A stretch of DNA of 64,000 nt from Rahnella sikkimica (lineage in GTDB: Bacteria; Pseudomonadota; Gammaproteobacteria; Enterobacterales; Enterobacteriaceae), in contig NZ_CP019062.1 in the NCBI RefSeq assembly GCF_002951615.1, positions 558,001-622,000 on the forward strand, written 5' to 3'. Position numbers and translations under genes: made by a program. Below the pieces are notes generated by a model. The model saw nothing but the letters and a program-made list of their open reading frames with translations, was not told where the DNA came from and did not search any database. This document shows, in pieces, positions 1-8,161 of the stretch (position 1 is the first letter of the stretch; each line of letters begins with the position of its first letter).

Positions 1-238
1 TATGACGCTACGCTTTGTTTCATCAATTGAATCCCTCCGGTGTGCCCGTGATCTTTGCACTGCATAAAGTCTTCGGGCGGGTTTTAAATAAGTGGATTAA
101 GCATAGTCCACTGATTACATCCAGGAATGCGAAGCCTTAAACCATACAAAATTACGCAGGGGAGGGAGATGAAGTTTTGTAAATCTGCCCGCAAAGACTG
201 TAAAAAGTCATGTGCGGGCAGCGAGTTACGGCAGGAAA
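1..238. other. Left-edge non-coding stretch
   Basis: No convincing gene is visible here. It lies downstream of the minus-strand hcp-hcr pair. In E. coli poxB follows hcr, but no poxB coding sequence is seen here. It contains a 9-bp inverted repeat at 185-193/213-221. A short plus-strand frame opens at 169 behind a purine-rich stretch, but it runs antisense into hcr and is not called. Confidence 0.5.
185..221 (-). terminator. Hairpin downstream of hcr
   Basis: A perfect 9-bp stem (185-193 with 213-221) has a second short inner stem, 18 bases past the hcr stop on the minus strand. The following T-tract is weak, so it may be a 3'-end stabilising hairpin rather than a strong intrinsic terminator. 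Confidence 0.45.
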
Positions 239-1252
239 TCAGGCGATCGTGGCGTCGCCCTGAAGCTGACAGCTGCACGCCAGAACGTAGCCCTGCGCGA
301 CGTCTTCGTCGGTGAGCGTCATGCGGCTGGTGGTCGTGAAATTACCGGACAGCACGCGGGTTTTGCAACTCCCGCAAACGCCCGCGCGGCAGGCCGCCGT
401 GACCGGCAGTTTGTGCTGCTCCATCGCTGCCAGCAGCGTTGAACCGACCGGCACGCGGAAGTTCGCAAGCGGCGTCAGGCGGGTCAGCGTCAGTTGCTGA
501 TCTGCTGAGACAACCGTTTCGGTGGCCTGGAACTGTTCCTTAACGATATTTTGTGCAGGAACGCCCAGTTCGGCCACCCATTTCCCGGCCAGTGCCATAT
601 ATGGCGCAGGCCCGCAAATCATCACCCGGCGCGCAGCGATATCCGCCACCTGGCTTTGCAGTAAGTCCTGACTCAGACGACCTGCGATCTGGCCCGGTGC
701 CGCGTCATTTTCTGCCAGAATGGTCAGACGAAGTTGCGGATATTGCGCCGCCATACGCTGCCATTCTTGTGCAAAAATGACGTCCTGCGGGCTGCGTACG
801 CTGTAAAACACCTGCACACTTTGCGCAGGAGAACCCGCCAGAACGCGGCGCGCAATCGACATCACCGGCGTTACGCCGCAACCCGCAGCCAGCAGTAACA
901 AAGGTTGCTGCGTGTCACAGGTGAATTCGCCCTGCGCGTCCGAAAGCCACAGGTAATCGCCCGGTTTAACCTGCTGTGTGAGCCAGCCGGAGCCTTCACC
1001 GCCATCAATCCGGCGTACCGTCAGCTGGATAAACCGGCTCACACCCGGCGTGGAAGACAGCGTATACGCGCGCTGTACGTCACCGCTCTGGCTGATATTC
1101 ACCAACGCAAACTGGCCCGGCTGATACGGATAAACGTCGTGATTGATCAGCGACAGTGTCCGGACATCGGGCGTTTCCTGCGTAACGGAATACACCTGCA
1201 TACGGTTCTGGCACAGCGCCGTCGGCTGATCAGGAAATAAAGGAAAATTCAT
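239..1252 (-). CDS. hcr: NADH oxidoreductase Hcr (HCP reductase)
   Basis: Electron-transfer partner of the hybrid-cluster protein: it passes electrons from NADH through FAD and a [2Fe-2S] centre to Hcp in the cytoplasm. The 337-residue product has a ferredoxin-reductase N-terminal part with the flavin motif RAYTLSS (61-67) and the nucleotide-binding AAGCGVTP segment (about 120-130). The C-terminal plant-type ferredoxin domain has cluster cysteines C288, C293, C296 and a fourth near 326. E. coli Hcr is slightly shorter (322), mostly at the N-terminus. It lies 6 bases after hcp and is surely cotranscribed with it. The alternative start at internal Met18 would remove the extra residues, but the first ATG has a GGAA-type ribosome site. 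Confidence 0.95.
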   Translation of the reverse strand: MNFPLFPDQPTALCQNRMQVYSVTQETPDVRTLSLINHDVYPYQPGQFALVNISQSGDVQRAYTLSSTPGVSRFIQLTVRRIDGGEGSGWLTQQVKPGDYLWLSDAQGEFTCDTQQPLLLLAAGCGVTPVMSIARRVLAGSPAQSVQVFYSVRSPQDVIFAQEWQRMAAQYPQLRLTILAENDAAPGQIAGRLSQDLLQSQVADIAARRVMICGPAPYMALAGKWVAELGVPAQNIVKEQFQATETVVSADQQLTLTRLTPLANFRVPVGSTLLAAMEQHKLPVTAACRAGVCGSCKTRVLSGNFTTTSRMTLTDEDVAQGYVLACSCQLQGDATIA

Positions 1253-1258
1253 TGAGAT

Positions 1259-2911
1259 TTATTCCGACAGCATGGTTTTCAGATCCTGCTCTACCGACGT
1301 AATCGAACGCAGGCCGAACTGTTCGTTAAGCACCGCCAGCAGATTGTCGGTCAGGAAGGCCGGAGCCGTCGGGCCGGTGGCGATGTTTTTCACGCCCAGC
1401 GACAGCAACGTCAGCAGGATCACAATCGCTTTCTGCTCAAACCACGAAAGCACCAGGCTCAGCGGCAAATCATTCACGCCACAACCCAGTTTTTCGGCCA
1501 GATTGACCGCCAGAATAATCGCCGAGTAAGCATCGTTGCACTGACCGACGTCCAGCAGGCGCGGCAGGCCTTCAATAGTGCCGAAGTCCAGTTTGTTGAA
1601 GCGGTACTTGCCGCACGCCAGTGTCATGATCACGCAATCCTGAGGCACGCTGCGTGCCAGATCGGTGAAGTAGCTGCGCTCGCCGCGGCTGCCGTCACAA
1701 CCGCCGATCAGGAAGATATGACGGAGCTTTTTAGCGGCGACTAAATCAATCACGGTATCTGCCGCACCGAGCAACGTCTGGCGACCAAAACCGACGGTAA
1801 TTTCCTGTTCGATTTCACTGTACGGGAAACCGGCCAGTTGCAGCGCCTGGCTGATCACCGGTGCGAAATCTTCGCCTTCCAGATGCTGAACGCCCGGCCA
1901 GCCGACGATGCTGCGGGTCCAGATTCGATCGCCGTAGTTACCGACGTTAGGGTCAATAATGCAGTTGGAGGTCATGACCACCGGGCCGGGGAATCTGGCG
2001 AACTCAACCTGCTGATTCTGCCAGCCGCTGCCGTAGTTACCGGCCAGATGTGGGAATTTTTTCAGTTCCGGATAGCCGTGTGCAGGCAGCATTTCGCCGT
2101 GGGTATAAATATTAATGCCGGTACCGGCGGTCTGTTCCAGCAACATCTGCAAATCTTTAAGATCATGGCCTGAAATCAGAATCGCTTTGCCCGCCAGCGG
2201 GCGCACATTGACGGACGTCGGGCGCGGATGACCGTAAGCGTCGGTTTCGCCTTTATCCAGAATCGCCATCACGCCGAAGTTCATTTTGCCGATCGCCATC
2301 GCGTTTTCGAGCAGTACGCCCATGTCTGACGGTTGCGTGCCCAGCCACGCCATCAGGCGGTGATATTCGGCATAAATCGCGGTGTCCGACTGGCCGAGAA
2401 CGTGCGCGTGTTCCATATAAGCCGCCGCACCTTTCAGACCGTACAAGCACAACATGCGCAGCCCGTGAATGTCATCGCCGACCTGCGTTTTATCGCCGTT
2501 GAGCGCAAATTGCTGCGCCTGCTGTTGCAGGTCATTCAGGTTATTGCTGACCAGTTCCAGCGCCGCCAGCGGGTGATCGACGGTGATTTCCGGATCCATC
2601 AGACGGCAGCGAACCGCCAGCGCTTCACGGTGAATAATTGCTTCACGCGCGTAACCGACGATGCGGTCGGAATCGAAGTTAACGTTGGTCAGCGTGGAGA
2701 AAAATGCCCGTGGCGCGAAGCTGTCAGTGTCTTCATCGACAATGCCGTAACCACGCGCCGCCAGCGCCCAGGCCGATAACCCCTGAAGAACAGCGACCAG
2801 CAAGTCCTGTAAATCGGAGGTTTCTGCCGTTTTGCCACACATACCCTGCGCATAAGCGCAGCCATTGCCCGCCGGGGTACGGACTGTTTGTTCACATTGC
2901 ACACAAAACAT
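1259..2911 (-). CDS. hcp: Hydroxylamine reductase / hybrid-cluster protein Hcp
   Basis: Hybrid-cluster protein. In enterobacteria it acts as an NO reductase and S-nitrosation factor under anaerobic nitrosative stress, and it was named for hydroxylamine reduction. From the chosen start the product is 550 residues, the E. coli length. The N-terminal cysteines C3, C6, C18 and C25 (CX2CX11CX6C) are the enterobacterial FeS motif. Hybrid-cluster regions are present as [18 protein letters not shown] and GQCNDAYSA. An ATG lies one codon upstream (2914). The second ATG was preferred because its distance from the AAGGA ribosome site is better. It heads the hcp-hcr unit. The region upstream holds an NsrR-type palindrome and an imperfect FNR-type sequence. 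Confidence 0.97.
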   Translation of the reverse strand: MFCVQCEQTVRTPAGNGCAYAQGMCGKTAETSDLQDLLVAVLQGLSAWALAARGYGIVDEDTDSFAPRAFFSTLTNVNFDSDRIVGYAREAIIHREALAVRCRLMDPEITVDHPLAALELVSNNLNDLQQQAQQFALNGDKTQVGDDIHGLRMLCLYGLKGAAAYMEHAHVLGQSDTAIYAEYHRLMAWLGTQPSDMGVLLENAMAIGKMNFGVMAILDKGETDAYGHPRPTSVNVRPLAGKAILISGHDLKDLQMLLEQTAGTGINIYTHGEMLPAHGYPELKKFPHLAGNYGSGWQNQQVEFARFPGPVVMTSNCIIDPNVGNYGDRIWTRSIVGWPGVQHLEGEDFAPVISQALQLAGFPYSEIEQEITVGFGRQTLLGAADTVIDLVAAKKLRHIFLIGGCDGSRGERSYFTDLARSVPQDCVIMTLACGKYRFNKLDFGTIEGLPRLLDVGQCNDAYSAIILAVNLAEKLGCGVNDLPLSLVLSWFEQKAIVILLTLLSLGVKNIATGPTAPAFLTDNLLAVLNEQFGLRSITSVEQDLKTMLSE

Positions 2912-2927
2912 CATTCGGTCCTTTTTA

Positions 2928-2950
2928 AAGTTGCATTTGAAATGCTTGTT
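2928..2950 (-). promoter_or_regulatory. NsrR-type operator upstream of hcp
   Basis: This 23-bp near-palindrome has halves reading AAGTTGCATTT and AAATGCTTGTT around a central G. It closely matches the known NsrR consensus (two 11-bp halves of AANATGCATTT type). It lies 17 bases upstream of the chosen hcp start, where NO-sensing NsrR repression of hcp is established in E. coli. The site is seen directly; its function is inferred. Confidence 0.75.
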
Positions 2951-3015
2951 TTAATGCAAGCCTAAGACCGGGGCGAAAAGAAATGAAGGGGTTTTTAAGA
3001 CAAAGTGACGCGCAA

Positions 3016-3029
3016 TTGATTTAACGCAA
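3016..3029 (-). promoter_or_regulatory. Candidate FNR site upstream of hcp
   Basis: TTGAT-N4-CGCAA matches the FNR consensus TTGAT-N4-ATCAA at 8 of 10 positions, about 105 bases upstream of the hcp start. FNR activates hcp in E. coli, which favours this reading, but the second half-site is degraded. Confidence 0.35.
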
Positions 3030-3044
3030 TTTTTGCAGGGGAAT

Positions 3045-3070
3045 TTCCCGCTGTCCGAAAACAGCGGGAA
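3045..3070 (-). terminator. Hairpin downstream of lysO
   Basis: A perfect 10-bp stem (3045-3054 with 3061-3070) and 6-base loop begin 9 bases beyond the lysO stop. No good T-run follows on the minus strand, so termination may be weak or factor-assisted. Confidence 0.5.
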
Positions 3071-3079
3071 GGGCAGGTA

Positions 3080-3979
3080 TCAGGCAGAGAAAAAGGCCAT
3101 CAGCACCGGCGCAATCAGGCTTAACACAAAACCGTGAACCACCGCCGGCGGCACCATATCCAGCCCGCCGCTGCGTTGCAGAACCGGCAGGGTAAAGTCC
3201 ATCGACGTCGCGCCGCACAGACCCAGCGCGGTCGAACGGCTGCTGCGCACCAGCGTCGGGATCAGCATGATGGCGCAAAGTTCACGCGCCAGATCGTTAA
3301 AGAACGCAGCGCTGCCAATCACCGGCCCGAAAGAGTCAGTGAGAACGATACCGGAAAGGGAATACCAGCCGTAACCGGAGGCCAGCGCCAGACCGGTTTT
3401 CAAAGGCAAGCCGAGCAGCAAGGCGGCAATCGCACCGCCGATTAACGCGCTGACCGCCACCACAACCGCCACCATCATGCCGCGACGGTTCAGGATAATC
3501 TGGCGCAGCGTCATGCTGCTGTTACGCAGTTGCAACCCCACCAGCGCCAGCAGGAATAACAGCGCGATTTCGCTGGCCTGTGAGGCGAATGTCAGCCAGT
3601 GCCATTGTGTCAGACCCAGCGCAAAACCGCCTATCACCACGCCGCAGAGTTTCAGGGATTCCAGCGCCATGTGAAGGCGTGAAGGCAGCGTTTCCTGCTT
3701 ATGTTGGGTTTTCCACGGGCGGCGGCGTTCGAGCAGCCACAGCGCGGCGTAGTTCATCACGAAAATACACAGGAAGCAGACGCCAGCATATTTGAAAATC
3801 AGCAATAAATTCTCACTGAGATTGTCGAGGAAAGCCAGACTGATGCCCATAATGAAAAGAATGACGTACACCATCCAGCTCAGCAATTGGTTAACCAGAT
3901 GCAGCATCGACCGGTTTTTGAGCGGAATGAGATATCCGACAATCAGCGGCAAAAGAATAATTAACAGCCCGGAATACAT
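3080..3979 (-). CDS. lysO: L-lysine exporter LysO
   Basis: Inner-membrane lysine exporter (E. coli YbjE), which removes excess lysine and toxic analogues. The product from the ATG at 3979 is 299 residues, the E. coli length. It is very hydrophobic, with many transmembrane segments beginning directly after the start (MYSGLLIILLPLIVGYL). A further in-frame Met sits 16 codons upstream (4027) but would add a polar extension absent from the family, so the inner ATG was chosen. ArgP controls the E. coli gene; no ArgP site can be assigned here by eye. The gene is divergent from ybjD. In E. coli aqpZ lies between lysO and ybjD, and it is missing here. Confidence 0.93.
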   Translation of the reverse strand: MYSGLLIILLPLIVGYLIPLKNRSMLHLVNQLLSWMVYVILFIMGISLAFLDNLSENLLLIFKYAGVCFLCIFVMNYAALWLLERRRPWKTQHKQETLPSRLHMALESLKLCGVVIGGFALGLTQWHWLTFASQASEIALLFLLALVGLQLRNSSMTLRQIILNRRGMMVAVVVAVSALIGGAIAALLLGLPLKTGLALASGYGWYSLSGIVLTDSFGPVIGSAAFFNDLARELCAIMLIPTLVRSSRSTALGLCGATSMDFTLPVLQRSGGLDMVPPAVVHGFVLSLIAPVLMAFFSA

Positions 3980-4168
3980 AATGCAAAAATCCCTGAGAAG
4001 TGAGGTTCCATGAACGGAGCGCGGCACAGAAAATACCGCCCGACACGCTAACGAAAAGTAATCAGACTGTAAAGCGCCTTCGGCACGCAGAGCGCGTTCT
4101 GCGGACTTGACCTGAACCCTTTTTTAACGCCATGCTCAGGGAAGCACTGAGCGCACAGGAGGCGTCTG

Positions 4169-5902
4169 ATGTATCTGGAACATATTGATATTGTCGGTTT
4201 TCGGGGTATCAACCGGCTGTCTCTGACACTGACGCAGCCTGCGCAGCGGGGCGCTTCAATCACCGCTTCTGCACATCAGGGGCAGGCCGAATCCTCAATG
4301 ACCAATACGGTACTGATTGGTGAAAACGCCTGGGGTAAATCCAGCCTGCTTGACGTCCTCACGCTGCTGCTTTCGCCTGAACCCAAACTTTACTGTTTTA
4401 AAGAGGAGGATTTCTATTTTCCCGCCGGGGAACAGGAATCCAAATCACAGTATCTGCACGTCGTGTTTACGTTTTGTGAAAATCAGGCCGGGCACCATAC
4501 GTCGCCGCGATTTAATCCGTTATCCCCTCTGTGGGTAAAATGCCCCGACAAGCTGAACCGTATTTATTACCGGCTGGAAGGGGAACTGGACGATGACGGC
4601 AGCGTGATGACGCTGCGTAGTTTTCTGTCATCCAACGGCCAGATGTTAAATCTGACAACGATCGACCCGCTGGCGCTGGCGCTGATCCGCCTGAATCCGG
4701 TGCTCCGTTTGCGCGATGCACGCTTTATTCGGCGTCTGCGCAGCGAAACGCTGGCTCCGCGTCTGGCGGAAAATAATGAAGAACTGGCGAAACAGCTCGA
4801 CGAGCTGACGCGCGGGCTGGTGCATAACCCGCAAACGTTGACCAACAGCGAACTGCGCAGCGGGTTGTCGGCGATGCGGCAGTTGCTGGAGCATTATTTT
4901 GCCGAGCAGGGCACGTCGAACAGCGCGCCGTGGCAGCAAAAACGTCATGGGCGGGCGGAGAGCCGAAGGGCGTGGCGATCGCTGGATAACATCAACCGCA
5001 TGATTGCCGAGCCGAACAGCCGCAGTATGCGGGTGATGCTGCTGGGGATGTTTTCCACGTTATTGCAGGCCAAAGGCTCAGTGGTACTGCACCCGGACGC
5101 ACGACCTTTATTGCTGATTGAAGACCCCGAAACCCGTCTGCATCCGATTATGCTGTCGGTCGCGTGGGGATTGCTGGATCAGCTGCCGTTACAAAGGATC
5201 ACCACCACCAATTCCGGCGATTTGCTTTCGCTGGTGCCGGTCGAGCAAATTTGCAGGCTGGTGCGTGAATCCGGGCGCGTCGCGGCGTACGGCATCGGGC
5301 CGGAAGGGCTGAGCATGGAAGACAGCCGTCGCATCGCGTTTCATATCCGGTTTAACCGGCCTTCGTCTTTGTTTGCGCGCTGCTGGTTGCTGGTAGAAGG
5401 CGAAACGGAAGTGTGGCTGCTCAATCAGCTGGCGCGTCAGTGCGGTTATCATTTCGAATCTGAAGGCATCAAGGTGATTGAGTTTGCGCAGTGCGGCCTG
5501 AAGCCTTTGCTGCGCTTTGCCCGGCAGATGGGCATCGAATGGCACGCGCTGGTCGATGGCGACGAAGCCGGGCGTAAATACGCGGCAACGGTGATTGCCA
5601 ATGTGGAAAGTCACGACGATACGCTGCGCTACCGGCTGACGGCGCTACCTTCACAAGATATTGAGTATTTCCTGTATCGCGAAGGCTTTGAGGACGTGTA
5701 TCGCAAAAATTCGGCGATACCGGTGAACGTGCCAATGGCACCGAGAAGAATTATTGATAAAGCGATTCACCGCAGCTCAAAACCCGATCTGGCCATCGAT
5801 GTGGCGATGGCGGCGTCGCTGCGGGGAACCTCGTCGATTCCTCCGCTGCTGCGGCAAATGTTTTCCCGCGTGGCCTGGCTGGCGCGCGGCAGGGCGGATT
5901 AA
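4169..5902 (+). CDS. ybjD: OLD-family ATP-dependent endonuclease YbjD
   Basis: Overcoming-lysogenization-defect (OLD) family protein: an N-terminal ABC-type ATPase coupled to a C-terminal Toprim nuclease. Walker A is GENAWGKSS (51-59). The D-loop/Walker B region LLLIEDPETRLHP comes mid-protein. The Toprim acidic motifs are LLVEGETE (about 405-412) and VDGDEAG (about 460-466). At 577 residues it is a little longer than E. coli YbjD (552). The physiological role is not established; OLD nucleases are often linked to DNA repair or phage defence. A strong AGGAGG ribosome site lies 6-7 bases before the ATG. Its stop codon overlaps the convergent ybjX stop. Confidence 0.9.
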   Translation: MYLEHIDIVGFRGINRLSLTLTQPAQRGASITASAHQGQAESSMTNTVLIGENAWGKSSLLDVLTLLLSPEPKLYCFKEEDFYFPAGEQESKSQYLHVVFTFCENQAGHHTSPRFNPLSPLWVKCPDKLNRIYYRLEGELDDDGSVMTLRSFLSSNGQMLNLTTIDPLALALIRLNPVLRLRDARFIRRLRSETLAPRLAENNEELAKQLDELTRGLVHNPQTLTNSELRSGLSAMRQLLEHYFAEQGTSNSAPWQQKRHGRAESRRAWRSLDNINRMIAEPNSRSMRVMLLGMFSTLLQAKGSVVLHPDARPLLLIEDPETRLHPIMLSVAWGLLDQLPLQRITTTNSGDLLSLVPVEQICRLVRESGRVAAYGIGPEGLSMEDSRRIAFHIRFNRPSSLFARCWLLVEGETEVWLLNQLARQCGYHFESEGIKVIEFAQCGLKPLLRFARQMGIEWHALVDGDEAGRKYAATVIANVESHDDTLRYRLTALPSQDIEYFLYREGFEDVYRKNSAIPVNVPMAPRRIIDKAIHRSSKPDLAIDVAMAASLRGTSSIPPLLRQMFSRVAWLARGRAD

Positions 5903-6888
5903 GCCGCCTTGGTTTCCTGCAGGGTGGTCGGGTGGCCGTGCCCGCGGGTGAAAGTCTGGCGGATCTGACTTTCCAGGTCATCCAGCAACTGATAGCGGCG
6001 GCGGTATTCAGAACGGCGTTTGCTGGCGATTTCCTCCAGCGGCCGGTGGGCAATCTGGCGCGGCAGATGGAAATATCCGTCTTCGCCCGGTTTTGCCTCC
6101 ATCGTTTCCCAGAAGCTGTCGTAATCTGCAAACACCTTGCCTTTGCATTTTTTATAACGCGAATTCTCATAAATGTGTGTGTGGTTACCGACCGCCACAA
6201 TCTGCGTCATGCCGGTGACATCCGCCAGTGTCGTCAGCGCTTCAATCACCAGACGTTTTGGAAATAAACCGTGGCAGGCTTTAGTTGCCCGCTGAATTTC
6301 CTGATGATCTACGTTCGCCTTTGGCCCCTGCAATGCGCCAATAAACAGCGTCGGCTTCCCCTGATATTTAATAAACGAGAACGTCACGATGGCAATAGAA
6401 ACGCCTTCGGTATTATGGAACGTCAGCGTGGCCTCGCCTTCTTTATCCAGACGGGCGATGGCGTTAAAAGAGATGGCGTAACGCTGCTCTTCTTTGCCGG
6501 TCAGCGTGGCGATCGCCATTTTTTTGCTGCTCAGATAACCGTGGTTAATCGCTTCCGGCAGACAATGGCCGATCATGTTGTAGTGATCGGTGATGCGTTT
6601 CATCGCCTGTTCCGGCGTGATATTGGCCGCCTGATAAGCGCGGTGCAGTTTGCACGGCAGGCTCGGCATGGCAGACAGAATTTCATCACGCTGCGGATGC
6701 CGGGCGAGATAATCCAGCATCCCGAAAGTCCGGCGCGGATGCAGCAGCGCACGGTACAGGAATTTAAGCCGGTAACGCGGCAATTTCCATGACGGGCCCG
6801 GTACCGTGCGGCAGGAGAGTAATGCCGTCATCAACTGCAGGCCGGAAAGCGGAGCCTTTTCTGCGGAAGGGTAGCTTAAAGTGGTCAT
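5899..6888 (-). CDS. ybjX: VirK/YbjX family protein (DUF535)
   Basis: Cytoplasmic protein of the VirK/YbjX (DUF535) family. Members include Shigella VirK and Salmonella SomA/YbjX, linked to envelope stress and antimicrobial-peptide resistance; the biochemical activity is unknown. From the second ATG (MTTLSYPS) it has 329 residues, near the E. coli length. A start 15 bases further upstream is possible. The conserved C-terminal half includes the GALQGPKA and GLFPKRL segments. The gene is convergent with ybjD and the two stop codons overlap. Salmonella ybjX is PhoP-controlled; I found no properly spaced PhoP box upstream. Confidence 0.9.
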   Translation of the reverse strand: MTTLSYPSAEKAPLSGLQLMTALLSCRTVPGPSWKLPRYRLKFLYRALLHPRRTFGMLDYLARHPQRDEILSAMPSLPCKLHRAYQAANITPEQAMKRITDHYNMIGHCLPEAINHGYLSSKKMAIATLTGKEEQRYAISFNAIARLDKEGEATLTFHNTEGVSIAIVTFSFIKYQGKPTLFIGALQGPKANVDHQEIQRATKACHGLFPKRLVIEALTTLADVTGMTQIVAVGNHTHIYENSRYKKCKGKVFADYDSFWETMEAKPGEDGYFHLPRQIAHRPLEEIASKRRSEYRRRYQLLDDLESQIRQTFTRGHGHPTTLQETKAA

Positions 6889-7107
6889 GGAATTACCTGT
6901 CAAAGTGAACCGGATATCGGTAGCCGTTATTTCAACAGGGGGACAATAAACAGGTGTGCAACGGGGTAAATTATGAAGAAAGTGAACGTGATTGGTTGAG
7001 ATTGTGTTTAGACTTAATTTGTTTTATGTCCTGTCTTAGCAATCGGTGTCTAAAAAATGACCTTTTTTTCGCATGCAGGGCTTGAAGCCTGAAGCATTCT
7101 CCCCCAT

Positions 7108-7142
7108 AAATAAAAATGCCAGTCAGTGAGCGACCGGCATTT
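7108..7142 (-). terminator. Intrinsic terminator of cspD
   Basis: An 11-bp stem with one mismatch (7114-7124 with 7132-7142) is followed on the minus strand by a TTTTTATTTA tract. It is 54 bases past the cspD stop. Confidence 0.75.
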
Positions 7143-7195
7143 GATTTTTGAGTGAACACACGCTGAGTGTGATTCGGGGCTGTGTGCTGAACCGG

Positions 7196-7417
7196 TCAGG
7201 CGACCGCTTCGCTTTCCACCGGGATAATAAGGCTGGCATGATTCCCCTTTGGGCCTTCATGTACGTCGAAGTTAACCTGCTGTCCGGCCTTGAGTGTCCG
7301 GTAACCCTCCATCTGGATTGTGGAGTAGTGAGCGAAGATGTCTTCACCGCCATTTTGCGGGCAAATGAAGCCAAAGCCTTTAGCATTATTGAACCATTTA
7401 ACAGTACCCGTCTGCAT
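7196..7417 (-). CDS. cspD: Stationary-phase cold-shock-like protein CspD
   Basis: Single-stranded nucleic-acid-binding CspD. In E. coli it is induced in stationary phase and starvation rather than by cold, and inhibits DNA replication. The 73-residue product has one OB-fold cold-shock domain with RNP1 KGFGFI and an RNP2-like DIFAHY, plus the CspD-type C-terminal extension VPVE/ESEAVA. A GAGGG ribosome site precedes the ATG. It is divergent from clpS as in E. coli. CspD is a Lon substrate there, so the neighbouring Clp genes do not by themselves imply ClpAP control. Confidence 0.96.
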   Translation of the reverse strand: MQTGTVKWFNNAKGFGFICPQNGGEDIFAHYSTIQMEGYRTLKAGQQVNFDVHEGPKGNHASLIIPVESEAVA

Positions 7418-7813
7418 GCTTCTACATCCCTCTCATGACTAGTCTGGTCGTAAATAGATAAAGCCAGTTGAGTGAGCACGAAGGCCAGAACGCAGCGGAT
7501 AGGCACCTGTTCAGGTCTGTTTGCTCTCCATTCAGCTCACGAATTTACACTCTAGTGGAATAGAGTTGGACGTCAAGGAAACGGCATTTGTCCTGAGGGA
7601 GCAGATAACCAAAGTTTGAAGCAGGTAACGCTATTGACATATTTTGTTAAAATTTCAGTAGCGGGGAGTCGGGTGCAGGGAAGACATTTTGTGCAGCGGC
7701 AAGGCGAGGCCAGAGATGGTAAAATACCGGGATAACAGCGTGAGACTCTGCAGAAAGTCTTCATGCTGGTGTATTTGGCTTCCAATACGATCTTCACAGG
7801 TGATGAACAGGCA
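7418..7813. other. cspD-clpS divergent intergenic region
   Basis: 396 bases without a gene. It must hold the divergent cspD and clpS promoters. A TTGACA at 7634-7639 has no -10 element at proper spacing, so no promoter is assigned. No hairpin or RNA gene was recognised. Confidence 0.5.
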
Positions 7814-8134
7814 ATGGGCAATAATCAAGACTGGCTAAACTTTGAACATTTGACGGCGAATAAACAAAAGGATGAGGTAAAACCGCCATCTATGTATAAA
7901 GTTATATTAAACAACGACGATTACACTCCAATGGAATTTGTGATTGACGTTCTGCAAAAGTTCTTTTCTTATGACATTGAACGTGCAACGCAACTGATGC
8001 TCCAGGTGCACTACAGAGGCAAAGCGGTCTGCGGTGTTTATACCGCCGAAGTCGCGGAAACCAAAGTCGCACATGTGAATGAGTACGCCAAGGAGAATGA
8101 GCATCCGTTGCTGTGTACGCTGGAAAAAGCCTGA
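7814..8134 (+). CDS. clpS: ClpAP adaptor ClpS
   Basis: N-recognin adaptor that binds the ClpA N-domain and delivers N-end-rule substrates to ClpAP in the cytoplasm. The ATG at 7814 ([10 protein letters not shown]) gives 106 residues, identical in length to E. coli ClpS. The longer frame would add an unconserved N-terminus. The core [20 protein letters not shown] and the substrate-pocket helix are intact, ending [12 protein letters not shown]. It is followed 27 bases later by clpA and forms a unit with it. With aat, also in this window, it makes up both the tagging and recognition steps of the leucine/phenylalanine N-degron pathway. Confidence 0.97.
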   Translation: MGNNQDWLNFEHLTANKQKDEVKPPSMYKVILNNDDYTPMEFVIDVLQKFFSYDIERATQLMLQVHYRGKAVCGVYTAEVAETKVAHVNEYAKENEHPLLCTLEKA

Positions 8135-8161
8135 TTAAGGCAATCTATTTGGGAGGTGCCT

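Noticed and set aside
169..315. 48-codon plus-strand frame behind a GGAGGGAG ribosome-like sequence
   Set aside because: It runs antisense into the end of hcr for half its length, spans a hairpin, and gives an Arg-rich low-complexity product with no recognisable family.
3980..4168. Lysine riboswitch in the lysO leader
   Set aside because: The 189-base divergent region lacks the conserved lysine-riboswitch core seen in lysC leaders.
6889..7060. Possible PhoP box upstream of ybjX
   Set aside because: GTTTA-like repeats occur, but their spacing is 15 rather than the required 11 bases.
7634..7660. Promoter at TTGACA in the cspD-clpS gap
   Set aside because: No -10 element occurs at 15-19 bases; the AT-rich TTAAAAT is only 8 bases away.
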